In this document: positions 1 through 7,644 of the stretch, piece after piece
How the letters are laid out: the number at the start of each line of letters is the position of its first letter
Position numbering within the stretch: position 1 is the first letter of the stretch
From: an uncultured Roseburia sp.
GTDB taxonomy: Bacteria; Bacillota; Clostridia; Lachnospirales; Lachnospiraceae
Assembly (NCBI GenBank): GCA_900539115.1
Contig: UQAQ01000012.1
Location: forward strand, 8,089 to 72,088
Direction of reading: 5' to 3'
DNA length: 64,000 nt
The notes under the pieces: model-generated
Told to the model about the DNA's origin: nothing
What the model saw: only the letters and a program-made list of their open reading frames with translations
Database searches by the model: none
Position numbers and translations under genes: made by a program

Positions 1-889
1 GTGTAATATGTTTGATTGAAGTAATCTGACTTGCACAATCTGTCACCAGATTTTCTACCGACTGTACACAAATTCGTCTTTTTTGTGCAGAGAGGAAGAG
101 TGCATGTTCATGTCCCTCCTTGGTAACAATATGTTTGCGCTGTTCCATATAATTGAACAATGCCTCTGCCACTTCATCACCAAAGTAGACAAAATCTTCC
201 TTTCCTCCTTTTCGTATGATCCGGATACGGTTATTTTTAAAATCGACATCTTCAACATCCAATCCCACGCATTCCGAAACACGAATACCGGTTCCCAGCA
301 GAAGAGTAAAGAGTGCCAGATTCCGCACTTTATTCTTTTCAAAATAAACCTTTTTCATCCCGGACATTTTTTCGCCACCATGTTCGACATAGTCTAATAG
401 ATCCGCCACTTCATCATATTCCAGACGAATAATTTCTTTTTTATGAAGTTTTGGCATATCCACGATCAAAGTAGGATTATTAGAAATCAATTCCCGTTTA
501 TAATAATAGGCATAAAAGCTTCGTAATGCGGCCAATTTTCTATGTAATCCCTGTTCCTGATTTGTATGTGTTTTTCCCTCATCATCCACATATAACTTCA
601 AATATTCTAAATATTCTTCAATATCAACCGCCTGTAATTTCTCAAGATCCTGTAATTGGATTTCTTTAATTTCTTTATTTTTAAAATAAGGATTCGACTG
701 AATTAAAAAACGAAAAAACAACCGGATATCATACACATAAGATATTCTGGTCTTGGCAGAAGTATTTGGTTCAATCGCTCGAAAAAAATCTTTGCTAAAG
801 CGCGGCATCGTTTCCAACACCTCACGTAATTTCAGTGTATTTGCATTTATGTTTTCCTCATGATAAGTCACACGATTCTTAGCAGCCAT
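1..889 (-). CDS. Tyrosine recombinase (XerC/D-like integrase), 3-prime end cut by window edge
   Basis: A frame stays open from an ATG at 889 to the left edge (296 codons, no stop), so the C-terminus is missing. The ATG at 889 is preferred over an in-frame ATG at 895 because AGGAGG lies 8 bases upstream of the former and only 2 from the latter. The N-terminal part looks like the SAM-like core-binding domain of phage-type integrases. The catalytic domain follows, with GTGIRVSE carrying the first catalytic Arg (about residue 203) and RKGGKEDFVYF as the beta-hairpin with the catalytic Lys. The visible part ends at ITSIKHIT, just where the HxLRH box should start, so the second Arg and the nucleophilic Tyr lie outside. 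Members of this family cut and rejoin DNA through a 3-prime phosphotyrosine. No phage or conjugative genes are visible nearby, so a housekeeping Xer-like role is as likely as an element-borne integrase. Confidence 0.88.
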   Translation of the reverse strand, partial: MAAKNRVTYHEENINANTLKLREVLETMPRFSKDFFRAIEPNTSAKTRISYVYDIRLFFRFLIQSNPYFKNKEIKEIQLQDLEKLQAVDIEEYLEYLKLYVDDEGKTHTNQEQGLHRKLAALRSFYAYYYKRELISNNPTLIVDMPKLHKKEIIRLEYDEVADLLDYVEHGGEKMSGMKKVYFEKNKVRNLALFTLLLGTGIRVSECVGLDVEDVDFKNNRIRIIRKGGKEDFVYFGDEVAEALFNYMEQRKHIVTKEGHEHALFLSAQKRRICVQSVENLVTDCASQITSIKHIT

Positions 890-913
890 GGCCATTCCCT
901 CCTTTATAATATA

Positions 914-942
914 AGTATACCACATTCTTTTAAATTTGTATA
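914..942 (-). promoter_or_regulatory. Putative promoter of the tyrosine recombinase
   Basis: On the minus strand TATACA (937-942) and TATACT (914-919) are separated by exactly 17 bases, just upstream of the ribosome site of the recombinase. Both boxes contain the palindrome GTATAC, which could also be bound by a regulator. Inferred from sequence only. Confidence 0.5.
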
Positions 943-992
943 CCTCTTTTTGAAAAACTGGAGTTTGTCCAATAGAGGTATGTAACAGATAT

Positions 993-1054
993 CTATGCGC
1001 TATTTATTGACTCCGCATAGCAAGCCCGCCAAACGGTGATTTCCCGGCTTTTAG
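993..1054. other. Two nested inverted repeats in the recombinase-blaI gap
   Basis: The first dyad pairs ctatgcg (993-999) with cgcatag (1014-1020). The second pairs aagcc (about 1020-1024) with ggctt (about 1046-1050), followed by a short T run on the plus strand. The spacer of the second is GC-rich compared with its surroundings. No known riboswitch class was recognised. It may be an element end, a structured RNA or a weak terminator. Confidence 0.35.
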
Positions 1055-1058
1055 TATT

Positions 1059-1095
1059 AAAAAAAGACATATCACAATGGGTATGTCTTTTTCTT
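1059..1095 (-). terminator. Terminator of the blaI-like gene (bidirectional form)
   Basis: AAAAAGACATA (1061-1071) and TATGTCTTTTT (1082-1092) form a perfect 11-bp stem around a 10-base loop, directly downstream of the stop codon at 1096. A-runs and T-runs on both sides allow it to act in either direction. Confidence 0.8.
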
Positions 1096-1476
1096 TTAAT
1101 CCTGATTGTTTTGAATGATCTTTTGCAGTTCAAATAATTCCTCAGTCGTCAATTTTTTATTTCCAATATACTCTTGTATAAAGCAGGTAAAAGAATTATG
1201 ATACAGATTCTTCATCAAAACTGAAGTTTCAATTTCCTGAACATCTTTTTTAGATATCGCCGGACGACATAAAAAACCTGGATCCTCACGAGTAATTGCG
1301 CCTTTATCAATCAAACGTTTGATATATGTATAGGTCGTATTTTTTTCCCATCCAATGTATTCTTTAATAATTTTCGAAATATCTTTTGCAGCGAGAACTT
1401 TGTTGCTCCACAGCAACTCCATAACGTTTAATTCCCCTTCATGTAAGCGTATTTCCTTTTCTTTTTGCTGGCTCAT
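1096..1476 (-). CDS. BlaI/MecI/CopY-family transcriptional repressor, orphan
   Basis: 126 residues, the usual size for this family. The N-terminal winged helix-turn-helix covers about residues 10-85, with LNVMELLWSN and NTTYTYIKRLIDKGAITRE as the recognisable core. The C-terminal helices are the usual dimerisation part. BlaI-type repressors bind dyads upstream of beta-lactamase, copper or ATPase genes and are inactivated by a BlaR1-type membrane protease. No BlaR1 or target gene lies beside it: the recombinase is downstream and rluD upstream. It has its own promoter with an overlapping palindrome, which suggests autorepression, and its own terminator, so it appears to be a single-gene unit. 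Its true targets cannot be read from this window. Confidence 0.87.
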   Translation of the reverse strand: MSQQKEKEIRLHEGELNVMELLWSNKVLAAKDISKIIKEYIGWEKNTTYTYIKRLIDKGAITREDPGFLCRPAISKKDVQEIETSVLMKNLYHNSFTCFIQEYIGNKKLTTEELFELQKIIQNNQD

Positions 1477-1513
1477 TTCTTATCATGCCTCCTCCTAAGC
1501 CATATTCGCGTTT

Positions 1514-1594
1514 ATTCTTCAAGTGTAGAATCGCGCACGGCGCACAAAATCAAGAAAGTAATTTTATTCTACTACAATAGAACTCCCACGTCAA
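1514..1594 (-). promoter_or_regulatory. blaI-like promoter with two operator-like palindromes
   Basis: On the minus strand TTGACG (1589-1594) and TAGAAT (1566-1571) are 17 bases apart. A dyad TTCTA-6 bases-TAGAA (1567-1582) covers the -10 box. A second dyad, ATTCT-8 bases-AGAAT (1514-1531), lies between the start point and the gene. Both carry the same half-site, as expected for an autorepressed BlaI-type gene. Binding is inferred. Confidence 0.6.
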
Positions 1595-1612
1595 GGGCAT
1601 TTTTCAACAATT

Positions 1613-2536
1613 TTATGCCAATGTTTTTAGTAACTTTTCAAAATAATCCGGAAGCGGTGCTGAAAATTCCATGTATTCTTCAGTTGTAGGATGAATGAAT
1701 CCAATGGTTGCCGCATGCAATGTCTGCCCCTGCAAATTCTTAAATTTGCTATTTACAGGACCATATATCTCATCGCCTAAAAGCGGATGTCCGATATGTG
1801 ACATATGAACACGGATTTGATGTGTTCTGCCGGTTTCTAATCGGCATTCAATATAATTGAATTTATGATTCAGATGATCCAAAACCTTGTAATGCGTTAT
1901 CGCTTCCTTGCTGTTCTTTTCCGTTACCATACGTTTTTTGCGATTTGTCGGATGACGGCCAATCGGCGCATTGATCATCCCCTCGTCTTCTGAAAAATTA
2001 TTGTAAACGATGGCACGGTAACTTCGCGTGATTGTATGGGCACGCAGCTGATCTGCAATTTTCTGGTGTGCCTTATCATTTTTACAAACGATCAATGCTC
2101 CTGTCGTATCTTTGTCGATACGATGAACAATCCCCGGACGCAGCACACCATTGATTCCGGACAAATTGTCACGGCAATGGTACAAAACCGCATTGACCAG
2201 CGTACCTTCATAATGTCCCGGTGCCGGGTGAACGACCATTCCTTTTGGTTTATTGACCACCAGAACATCATTGTCTTCATATAAAATATCTAACGGAATA
2301 TCCTGCGGTTTGATCTCCAGTTCCTTTGGATCCGGAAGAGAAACATTTACAATGTCACTTTCCTGAACCGCTGTTTTTGTTTTTGTCTGTATATTCTTAT
2401 TAATAGTAACTCTACTTTCTTTGATCAGTTTCTGTATGTAGGATCGCGACAGATCCATGCATCTTCCGGCAATATACTGATCCAGACGCAATCCATCCTC
2501 TTCTGCTGTTACTTCGTATTGCAACTCTCGTTTCAT
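1613..2536 (-). CDS. rluD: RluA/RluD-family 23S rRNA pseudouridine synthase
   Basis: 307 residues, typical of the family. An S4 RNA-binding domain occupies about residues 13-75 (GLRLDQYIAG start). The catalytic domain follows, with the signature HRIDKDTTG holding the catalytic Asp at residue 141, then the RTHQIRVHM and HPLLGDEIYG family motifs. These enzymes isomerise uridines in RNA; RluD modifies helix 69 of 23S rRNA. It follows lspA with only 6 bases between, the same pairing as lspA-ylyB in Bacillus, so the two are co-transcribed. The exact target uridines cannot be told apart from RluC or YlyB paralogues by sequence alone. Confidence 0.9.
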   Translation of the reverse strand: MKRELQYEVTAEEDGLRLDQYIAGRCMDLSRSYIQKLIKESRVTINKNIQTKTKTAVQESDIVNVSLPDPKELEIKPQDIPLDILYEDNDVLVVNKPKGMVVHPAPGHYEGTLVNAVLYHCRDNLSGINGVLRPGIVHRIDKDTTGALIVCKNDKAHQKIADQLRAHTITRSYRAIVYNNFSEDEGMINAPIGRHPTNRKKRMVTEKNSKEAITHYKVLDHLNHKFNYIECRLETGRTHQIRVHMSHIGHPLLGDEIYGPVNSKFKNLQGQTLHAATIGFIHPTTEEYMEFSAPLPDYFEKLLKTLA

Positions 2537-2542
2537 GTTCCA

Positions 2543-3037
2543 TCAATCCTCTTTTTCAAAATCATCTTTATAGCGGAATATTAACGCATATAAAAGCAGT
2601 ACAGCGGCAATGGTAACATAACAGTCTGCCACATTAAAAACCGGAAAATCAATGGCGGAAACATAGATAAAATCGACTACGTAGTGATGCCAAAAACGAT
2701 CGATGCAATTTCCCAATGCCCCAGCTGCTAACATGCAGAAAATAATTCGTAAAAACAAAAATCTCTTTTCATAAGATAATTTGAAATAAGCATAAAAAAT
2801 AACACCTAAGATCAATAGAGAAAAACATCCGAGGATCCAGGTGCTATTTTGAAAAAGCCCCCAGGCAGCTCCTTTATTTTCCAAATAATGCAATTCTAAA
2901 ATATTGGGAATGATTGTAACATCATTCCCAATTAAATACATAGATGCTATTTTCTTTGTCAATTGATCCAAGAAGATAAGGAAAACAAAAAGTACCGCCA
3001 TCGTAATATGGGTTTTTCTTTTTGAAATTATCGTCAT
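2543..3037 (-). CDS. lspA: Lipoprotein signal peptidase (signal peptidase II)
   Basis: 164 residues with four hydrophobic segments (about 13-30, 65-85, 93-110 and 138-157). The two catalytic aspartates sit in NCIDR (Asp113) and FNVADCY (Asp138), and the conserved NKGAAWG motif is at about residues 54-60. The enzyme is an aspartyl protease of the cytoplasmic membrane that removes signal peptides from diacylglyceryl-modified prolipoproteins. It lies between divIVA and rluD, as in the Bacillus divIVA-ileS-lspA-ylyB region, except that ileS is absent here. Confidence 0.96.
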   Translation of the reverse strand: MTIISKRKTHITMAVLFVFLIFLDQLTKKIASMYLIGNDVTIIPNILELHYLENKGAAWGLFQNSTWILGCFSLLILGVIFYAYFKLSYEKRFLFLRIIFCMLAAGALGNCIDRFWHHYVVDFIYVSAIDFPVFNVADCYVTIAAVLLLYALIFRYKDDFEKED

Positions 3038-3069
3038 TAATCTTTATTCCTTTCCATTTTGTAAATTGA

Positions 3070-4254
3070 TCAGAAATCCACCGATCCTAAAAACTCAAAA
3101 GGGTCATCTGTTTTCTTTTCTTTATTATTCATATTCAAATCCTGAAGCAGGGAATCCAGTGTCGGAACAAGGTCCTCATTTTTTGCCACCTTGTCTTCCG
3201 GTTCAAGCTGATCCACCGTTTTCGGCTGCTCCTTTTCTTCCAACTCATCATCCATAGACGTGAATGTTACATCAATCGGTTTTACCGGTGTCGCATTTAC
3301 AGGCGTGGTAACTGCTGCTTCCGTTACTGTTTTCACAGATTCTTCCGGTATTTTTACCGTTTCTTTTTCTTCTTTTGCCTCTTCCTTAACTGTTTCCGCT
3401 GCTTCTTCTGCAGGTACCTCCGGCTGAGTTTTCTCTTGTTGTTCTTGAGGCGGTATTTCCGGTTCCTGCTCTTTTACCGCTTCCAGTGTGTCACGGAGAT
3501 CGATCGTGTCGGCACTTAAAATCTCTGCTGTACGATCTTCCTCAGACATTTCCGTGGTTTTCGGTGCAATTTGTTTTTCTTCTGCTTTTACCGGTTCTGC
3601 AGCCACAGTAATTTCATTGTCCTTTTCTTCTGCCGGAGTACTTTCTGCTTTCGTATCCGCCCGTCTGTCTTTTACAGTCCCTTCCGGCTTTTCCTGTGTG
3701 GAAACGGTTTCTTCTCCTGCCGCTTTCGATGAATCCAGATCTTCCGGTTTATGGATATCAAATTCCGATCCTTCAACAAGCTGAAGCTGTGCGCTGGCAG
3801 CCTCTTTTAACTGTAACTTATACTGATTAAACTGCTGAATCAATTGCATCGATTTTTCACGGATTTTCTGATACTCTTCCTCGGCATTGTTAATAATCTT
3901 ATCTGCATGCAGATGTGCTGCTTTCTCAATGGACTCTGCCTTCAAAATGGCAGCATCTTTTGTCTCTTTCGAAGTCTTTTCAGCAAGAATCAACGCCTTC
4001 TGCAGTGTCGTCTCGATGGAACGATAATACTGCACACCGTCGCTCAATGTCTTGATCTTAGTATTGAGATCATCACGTTCTGCCTGCATCTGACGCTCTT
4101 TATTGCGGAGTTGTTCTGTCAGTTTTGCATTTTCTTCCGTCAATTGTTTATAATTGTCAAATACCAGTTCAAGATAAGCATCCATCTCATCTTTTTCGTA
4201 TTTCTTTCGTTTTGCCTCTACTTTTTTATTTTGTAATTCAATTAAAGATAACAT
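3070..4254 (-). CDS. divIVA: DivIVA-domain protein with long acidic C-terminal tail
   Basis: The N-terminal part has the DivIVA hallmark: a short membrane-binding start followed by KYEKDEMDAYLELVFDNY (about residues 18-35) leading into a long coiled coil to about residue 160. DivIVA binds curved membrane at poles and septa and recruits partners. At 394 residues it is much longer than the Bacillus protein. About 230 C-terminal residues are rich in Glu, Lys, Pro and Thr, look disordered and lack a recognised domain. It is followed by lspA and preceded by sepF, supporting a division role. The start is firm, with AGGAGG upstream. Whether the tail recruits partners or is a spacer is unknown. Confidence 0.87.
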   Translation of the reverse strand: MLSLIELQNKKVEAKRKKYEKDEMDAYLELVFDNYKQLTEENAKLTEQLRNKERQMQAERDDLNTKIKTLSDGVQYYRSIETTLQKALILAEKTSKETKDAAILKAESIEKAAHLHADKIINNAEEEYQKIREKSMQLIQQFNQYKLQLKEAASAQLQLVEGSEFDIHKPEDLDSSKAAGEETVSTQEKPEGTVKDRRADTKAESTPAEEKDNEITVAAEPVKAEEKQIAPKTTEMSEEDRTAEILSADTIDLRDTLEAVKEQEPEIPPQEQQEKTQPEVPAEEAAETVKEEAKEEKETVKIPEESVKTVTEAAVTTPVNATPVKPIDVTFTSMDDELEEKEQPKTVDQLEPEDKVAKNEDLVPTLDSLLQDLNMNNKEKKTDDPFEFLGSVDF

Positions 4255-4275
4255 ACATATTTCCTCCTGAATGCA

Positions 4276-4785
4276 TTAAAATTCACGGTTAATGGTAGGC
4301 ATGGTATCCGACTGCTCTTTAACATGGTCTAATGTATCTCCACTAATGTCTACCTGCTCTGGCGTAAAAATAAAAACATATTTTGAAATCTGGTGATATT
4401 TTCCATTAATTGCATAAATACAACCGGAAATAAAATCCATAATACGCTGTGCATCATCGGCATCAAATCCTTCAAGATTTACTACAACCGGTTTTGACTC
4501 CAATAGTGTATTACATATTTCCTGTGAATCTTCAAAAGAAGATGGGAATATAATCTTTACCTCTGAAATGGTTCGATTCAGGGAAACTACTTTTGGTTTT
4601 GGTCCGCGGAATCCACCCATTTTTCCTTTTTCTTCCGATGGTTCTTTTGCGGTATTACGGCTGCTTCTGGCAGATGTCGTACGCTGCGGTGTCTCTTCTT
4701 CATAATCATCTACATAGTTTTCGAATTCATCTTCTTCATCCATACCATCTAAATTAAAAAAATTAATAAGTCCTTTTAAACTCAT
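4276..4785 (-). CDS. sepF: Cell division protein SepF
   Basis: 169 residues. A short amphipathic membrane-targeting helix starts the protein (MSLKGLINFFNL), then a charged linker with DDYEEE and Arg/Ser-rich stretches, then the globular SepF core from about residue 65 (KVVSLNRTISEVKIIFPSSF onward), including VVVNLEGFDADDAQRIMDF. SepF polymerises, binds the C-terminus of FtsZ and anchors the Z ring to the membrane. It lies between yggS and divIVA, matching ylmE-ylmF(sepF)-divIVA in Bacillus, but ylmG and ylmH are missing between sepF and divIVA. Confidence 0.95.
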   Translation of the reverse strand: MSLKGLINFFNLDGMDEEDEFENYVDDYEEETPQRTTSARSSRNTAKEPSEEKGKMGGFRGPKPKVVSLNRTISEVKIIFPSSFEDSQEICNTLLESKPVVVNLEGFDADDAQRIMDFISGCIYAINGKYHQISKYVFIFTPEQVDISGDTLDHVKEQSDTMPTINREF

Positions 4786-4811
4786 ACGATCAAACCCTCT
4801 CTATCTGTATC

Positions 4812-5498
4812 TTAATATTGTCTGCTTCCAAATATACCGGTACCAACACGGACATAAGTTGCTCCTTCTTCAATGGCAACCTCATAGTCTCCGGTCATAC
4901 CCATAGAAAGCTCATTCATACTAATATTATCAATGTTTTTGGCGTTGATGTCAACTAGTAATTTACGTAAATTTTGAAAATGTATCCGATTTTCTTCCGG
5001 ATTTTCCACAAATGGTGCGATTGTCATAAGACCGCGTATCTTAACGTTCGGAAATTTCGCGATTTCACGGATTACTTCTTCGGTCTCTTCCGGCATCAAT
5101 CCAAATTTTGACTCTTCTTTGGCAACATTTACCTCGATCAATATATTGGCAGTTTCACCGATTTTTTCATATTCTTTCTGAATCTGCTCTGCCAGACGAA
5201 GAGAATCTACCGAATGAATGCGGGCAACTTTTCCGGCAATCTGGCGAACCTTGTTACGCTGCAAATGACCGATCAGATGCCATTCTACGTTTTTCGGAAG
5301 TTCCACTTCCTTTTTTACAATTTCCTGTACTTTATTTTCACCAAAAATTGAGACACCTGCCTGCATTGCTTCCTGCATCATCTCAATCGGCTTCGTTTTA
5401 CTAACTGCGATCAACGTGACATCGCTTCGAGAACGTCCACTTCGTTCACAGGCTTTCTCAATCTTTTCTTCTACTTTTTTTAAGTTTTCTGTTACCAT
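4812..5498 (-). CDS. yggS: YggS/YlmE-family PLP homeostasis protein
   Basis: 228 residues, the family length. LIAVSKTKP holds the Lys (residue 34) that forms the Schiff base with pyridoxal 5-phosphate, and FGENKVQE and WHLIGHLQRNK are the conserved cofactor-barrel motifs. The C-terminal LSMGMTGDYEVAI and YVRVGTGIFG bind the phosphate. The family has a single-domain alanine racemase-like barrel, no proven enzymatic activity, and a role in vitamin B6 and amino-acid balance. It sits directly upstream of sepF as in many Firmicutes, probably for operon reasons. The start has GGAGG at a good distance. Confidence 0.94.
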   Translation of the reverse strand: MVTENLKKVEEKIEKACERSGRSRSDVTLIAVSKTKPIEMMQEAMQAGVSIFGENKVQEIVKKEVELPKNVEWHLIGHLQRNKVRQIAGKVARIHSVDSLRLAEQIQKEYEKIGETANILIEVNVAKEESKFGLMPEETEEVIREIAKFPNVKIRGLMTIAPFVENPEENRIHFQNLRKLLVDINAKNIDNISMNELSMGMTGDYEVAIEEGATYVRVGTGIFGSRQY

Positions 5499-5521
5499 TT
5501 TTCTTCCTCCTAACGGCTGAT

Positions 5522-6922
5522 TTATTGTATAAAATCATTTTCATTTAGCAGTTTTGGATTTACCACAATGTGGTCATAATTGGAGATTCCTCCGCTCGTA
5601 TTTGGCGATACAATCGTATACTCATTATTTTCATATATTTTTTCAATCTTCCGGAATTGACAGTATCCGGTATTTACACAGTAAACCCCTTCCACACTTT
5701 CCTGCGTGCTCAGTGTAACCAGATCTGTCGTAACAGGATCTACAATCGTATCTCCGGGCGCCAGAATTGTGTCATTGACATAATACTTATCATCCTTCAC
5801 ACTCGCATTTTCTAGCGAGACAAACGTTTTTATTTCTTTTCCGGACTTATCGTAGGCCACTTTTAAGACCCCCGGAACATTTGCCTCTTCTATCTTTTGT
5901 GAACCATTTGTTACATACTCTTTTGGTATCACGGTCATTTTTTTCTTAATAATGGAAGAATTTGGAATTTTATATCCGGTTGCCGCATTGAGATTTAACT
6001 CAACATCAAGATAGCGGTCATTTAAGTATCTTCCCATATAACGTCCGGAGGACAATACAGCAAACTGCGTTCCGGCATTTTCCTGAAATGTAAGGGAGCA
6101 ATTAAAGGAAACCTGATCCTTTTTTACTGTTATGCGGACAGTTGTCTGGTCTTTCAATTTCTGATACAGCGTATCCGTAAGCGGAACGACAATCTTCCAT
6201 TCATCACTCGTTACTAATTTATAAACCGGTATATCGGCTTCGACTTTCTCAGAGGAACTCAGCTGGTCTCTCTCAACGGAAGTCGTATCTTTAAACAGAT
6301 CCGGATTGATTCGGTCCAAGGTAATATCTTCATAACCATCTACCGAATACGAAATCACCCCCGGATTTGCCGCCTTGGATTTCACGATTTCATCGGATTT
6401 GGACGCTTCTGACAACTGTTTTTTTATATCACTGTACAGATTACTGCGGCTTTGTTCAAATATCGTATTTTCAATGTCATAATGGAAATCTTTTACCGTA
6501 TAATAACTTGCCTGATTGTAATTGCTATAGTAATCACTGATTACTTCACGCAGTTTCTGTATATCGGAACTGGTCATCTGATGATCGGACTGTACCTGCT
6601 CTAAAAGATCGTTTACCGTTCCGTTTTTATCAATCGTATAAACGACTTCTTTTTTTCCCACCTTGCTTTGGTCTGCATGATAAAAATTGATATATCCCGC
6701 CTGCTCGGAATACACAACCGATTCTTCGCGTAATATAAAACCGGTCAATGTACTGTCATCGGCGATGCTTGTTTCATTTACTTCATAAATGCTGATGTGT
6801 TCATCATGAAAATAATTCCAGGAAATAACAACGACATATGCGATGATAATGAGCAGTATCAGCAATGCAATATTCGGTTTAAACGGTTTTCGATATTTAA
6901 CTACTATTCTATTTTTTTTCAA
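5522..6922 (-). CDS. HlyD-like membrane-fusion protein in the division cluster
   Basis: 466 residues. A basic N-terminus is followed by one transmembrane helix (about residues 16-35), then a long extracellular part. That part includes a helical stretch (about 120-180) and beta-rich sections resembling barrel-sandwich/HlyD adaptors, with DNRYLDVELNLN and PNSSIIKKKMTVIPKEYV as typical late motifs. The likely start codon is TTG at 6922, with AAGGAAG about 10 bases upstream; no in-frame ATG has a better site. HlyD adaptors normally connect ABC or MFS exporters, but no transporter is next to it. Its fixed partners here are yggS, sepF and divIVA. A role at the division site or in envelope export is inference; the family assignment is moderately secure. 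Confidence 0.72.
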   Translation of the reverse strand: MKKNRIVVKYRKPFKPNIALLILLIIIAYVVVISWNYFHDEHISIYEVNETSIADDSTLTGFILREESVVYSEQAGYINFYHADQSKVGKKEVVYTIDKNGTVNDLLEQVQSDHQMTSSDIQKLREVISDYYSNYNQASYYTVKDFHYDIENTIFEQSRSNLYSDIKKQLSEASKSDEIVKSKAANPGVISYSVDGYEDITLDRINPDLFKDTTSVERDQLSSSEKVEADIPVYKLVTSDEWKIVVPLTDTLYQKLKDQTTVRITVKKDQVSFNCSLTFQENAGTQFAVLSSGRYMGRYLNDRYLDVELNLNAATGYKIPNSSIIKKKMTVIPKEYVTNGSQKIEEANVPGVLKVAYDKSGKEIKTFVSLENASVKDDKYYVNDTILAPGDTIVDPVTTDLVTLSTQESVEGVYCVNTGYCQFRKIEKIYENNEYTIVSPNTSGGISNYDHIVVNPKLLNENDFIQ

Positions 6923-7025
6923 AACCGGAATGCTTCCTTTCTTTTAGATGATACAACCATTTTTCATGAATAAAAATATACTTTTTGTAAATAACTAACA
7001 TTACTACAAAAGGAGGTTTCTCAAT

Positions 7026-7220
7026 ATGAAAACAATTGACTATATTGCACTGACACTTGTCATTATCGGTGCCATCAACTGGGGATTGATCGGATTTTTT
7101 GGTTTTGACCTCGTCGCTTTTATCTGCGGCACTATGTCCATTTTATCCCGGATCATATATGCTGTTGTCGGTATCTGTGGTCTTTATGCGATCAGTTTTT
7201 GTGGAAGGTTAAAAAACTAA
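7026..7220 (+). CDS. DUF378 small membrane protein
   Basis: 64 residues with two hydrophobic helices (about 5-27 and 36-57). The first contains the DUF378 signature IIGAINWGLIGFFGFDLV and the second IIYAVVGICGLYAI. AAAGGAGG lies upstream at the right distance. The function of DUF378 is unknown. It is one of only two plus-strand genes in the window. It diverges from the HlyD-like gene and ends 4 bases before the end of mgsA, so it is transcribed on its own. Confidence 0.87.
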   Translation: MKTIDYIALTLVIIGAINWGLIGFFGFDLVAFICGTMSILSRIIYAVVGICGLYAISFCGRLKN

Positions 7221-7224
7221 CCCA

Positions 7225-7623
7225 TTACTGGCGAACCAACTCGCGCCAATCCAGATCTCCACGTTCCAAGGCCTTCACAAGCAGCTCCGCTGTCGCAACA
7301 TTGGTAGCCAACGGGATATTGTGAACATCGCATAGTTGAAAAAGTGTCGTAACTTCCGGTTCATGAGATTTTGGCGTGAGTGGATCGCGTAAAAAGATAA
7401 CGAGATCGATATCATTATTCTCAATCTGCGCACCAAGCTGTTTCTCGCCTCCCAGATGCCCGGCAAGATATTTATGAATATTCAAATTTGTAACTTCTTC
7501 TACCAGTCTTCCTGTCGTAGCCGTCGCATAAATATCATGTTTGCATAATATTCCACGGTACGCAATACAGAAATTCTGCATCAAGATTTTCTTTGAATCA
7601 TGGGCAATCAATCCAATGTTCAT
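7225..7623 (-). CDS. mgsA: Methylglyoxal synthase
   Basis: 132 residues, full length. Conserved features are LIAHDSKK at the start, ATATTGRLVEE, GHLGGEKQLGAQI and the catalytic-region IFLRDPL. The enzyme converts dihydroxyacetone phosphate to methylglyoxal and phosphate, a bypass of lower glycolysis that relieves phosphate limitation and sugar-phosphate stress. It is the last gene of the mre-min-rodA group, 21 bases after rodA, and is probably co-transcribed with it; this linkage also occurs in other clostridia. It converges with the DUF378 gene. Confidence 0.94.
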   Translation of the reverse strand: MNIGLIAHDSKKILMQNFCIAYRGILCKHDIYATATTGRLVEEVTNLNIHKYLAGHLGGEKQLGAQIENNDIDLVIFLRDPLTPKSHEPEVTTLFQLCDVHNIPLATNVATAELLVKALERGDLDWRELVRQ

Positions 7624-7644
7624 GTATATTCCTCCTTAGAAGTA

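Noticed and set aside
55..342. 95-codon minus-strand frame
   Set aside because: A shifted frame inside the tyrosine recombinase, whose catalytic motifs are in the other frame.
900..1095. Possible riboswitch
   Set aside because: The gap has dyads but none of the recognised cyclic di-GMP, cobalamin or other consensus cores was seen.
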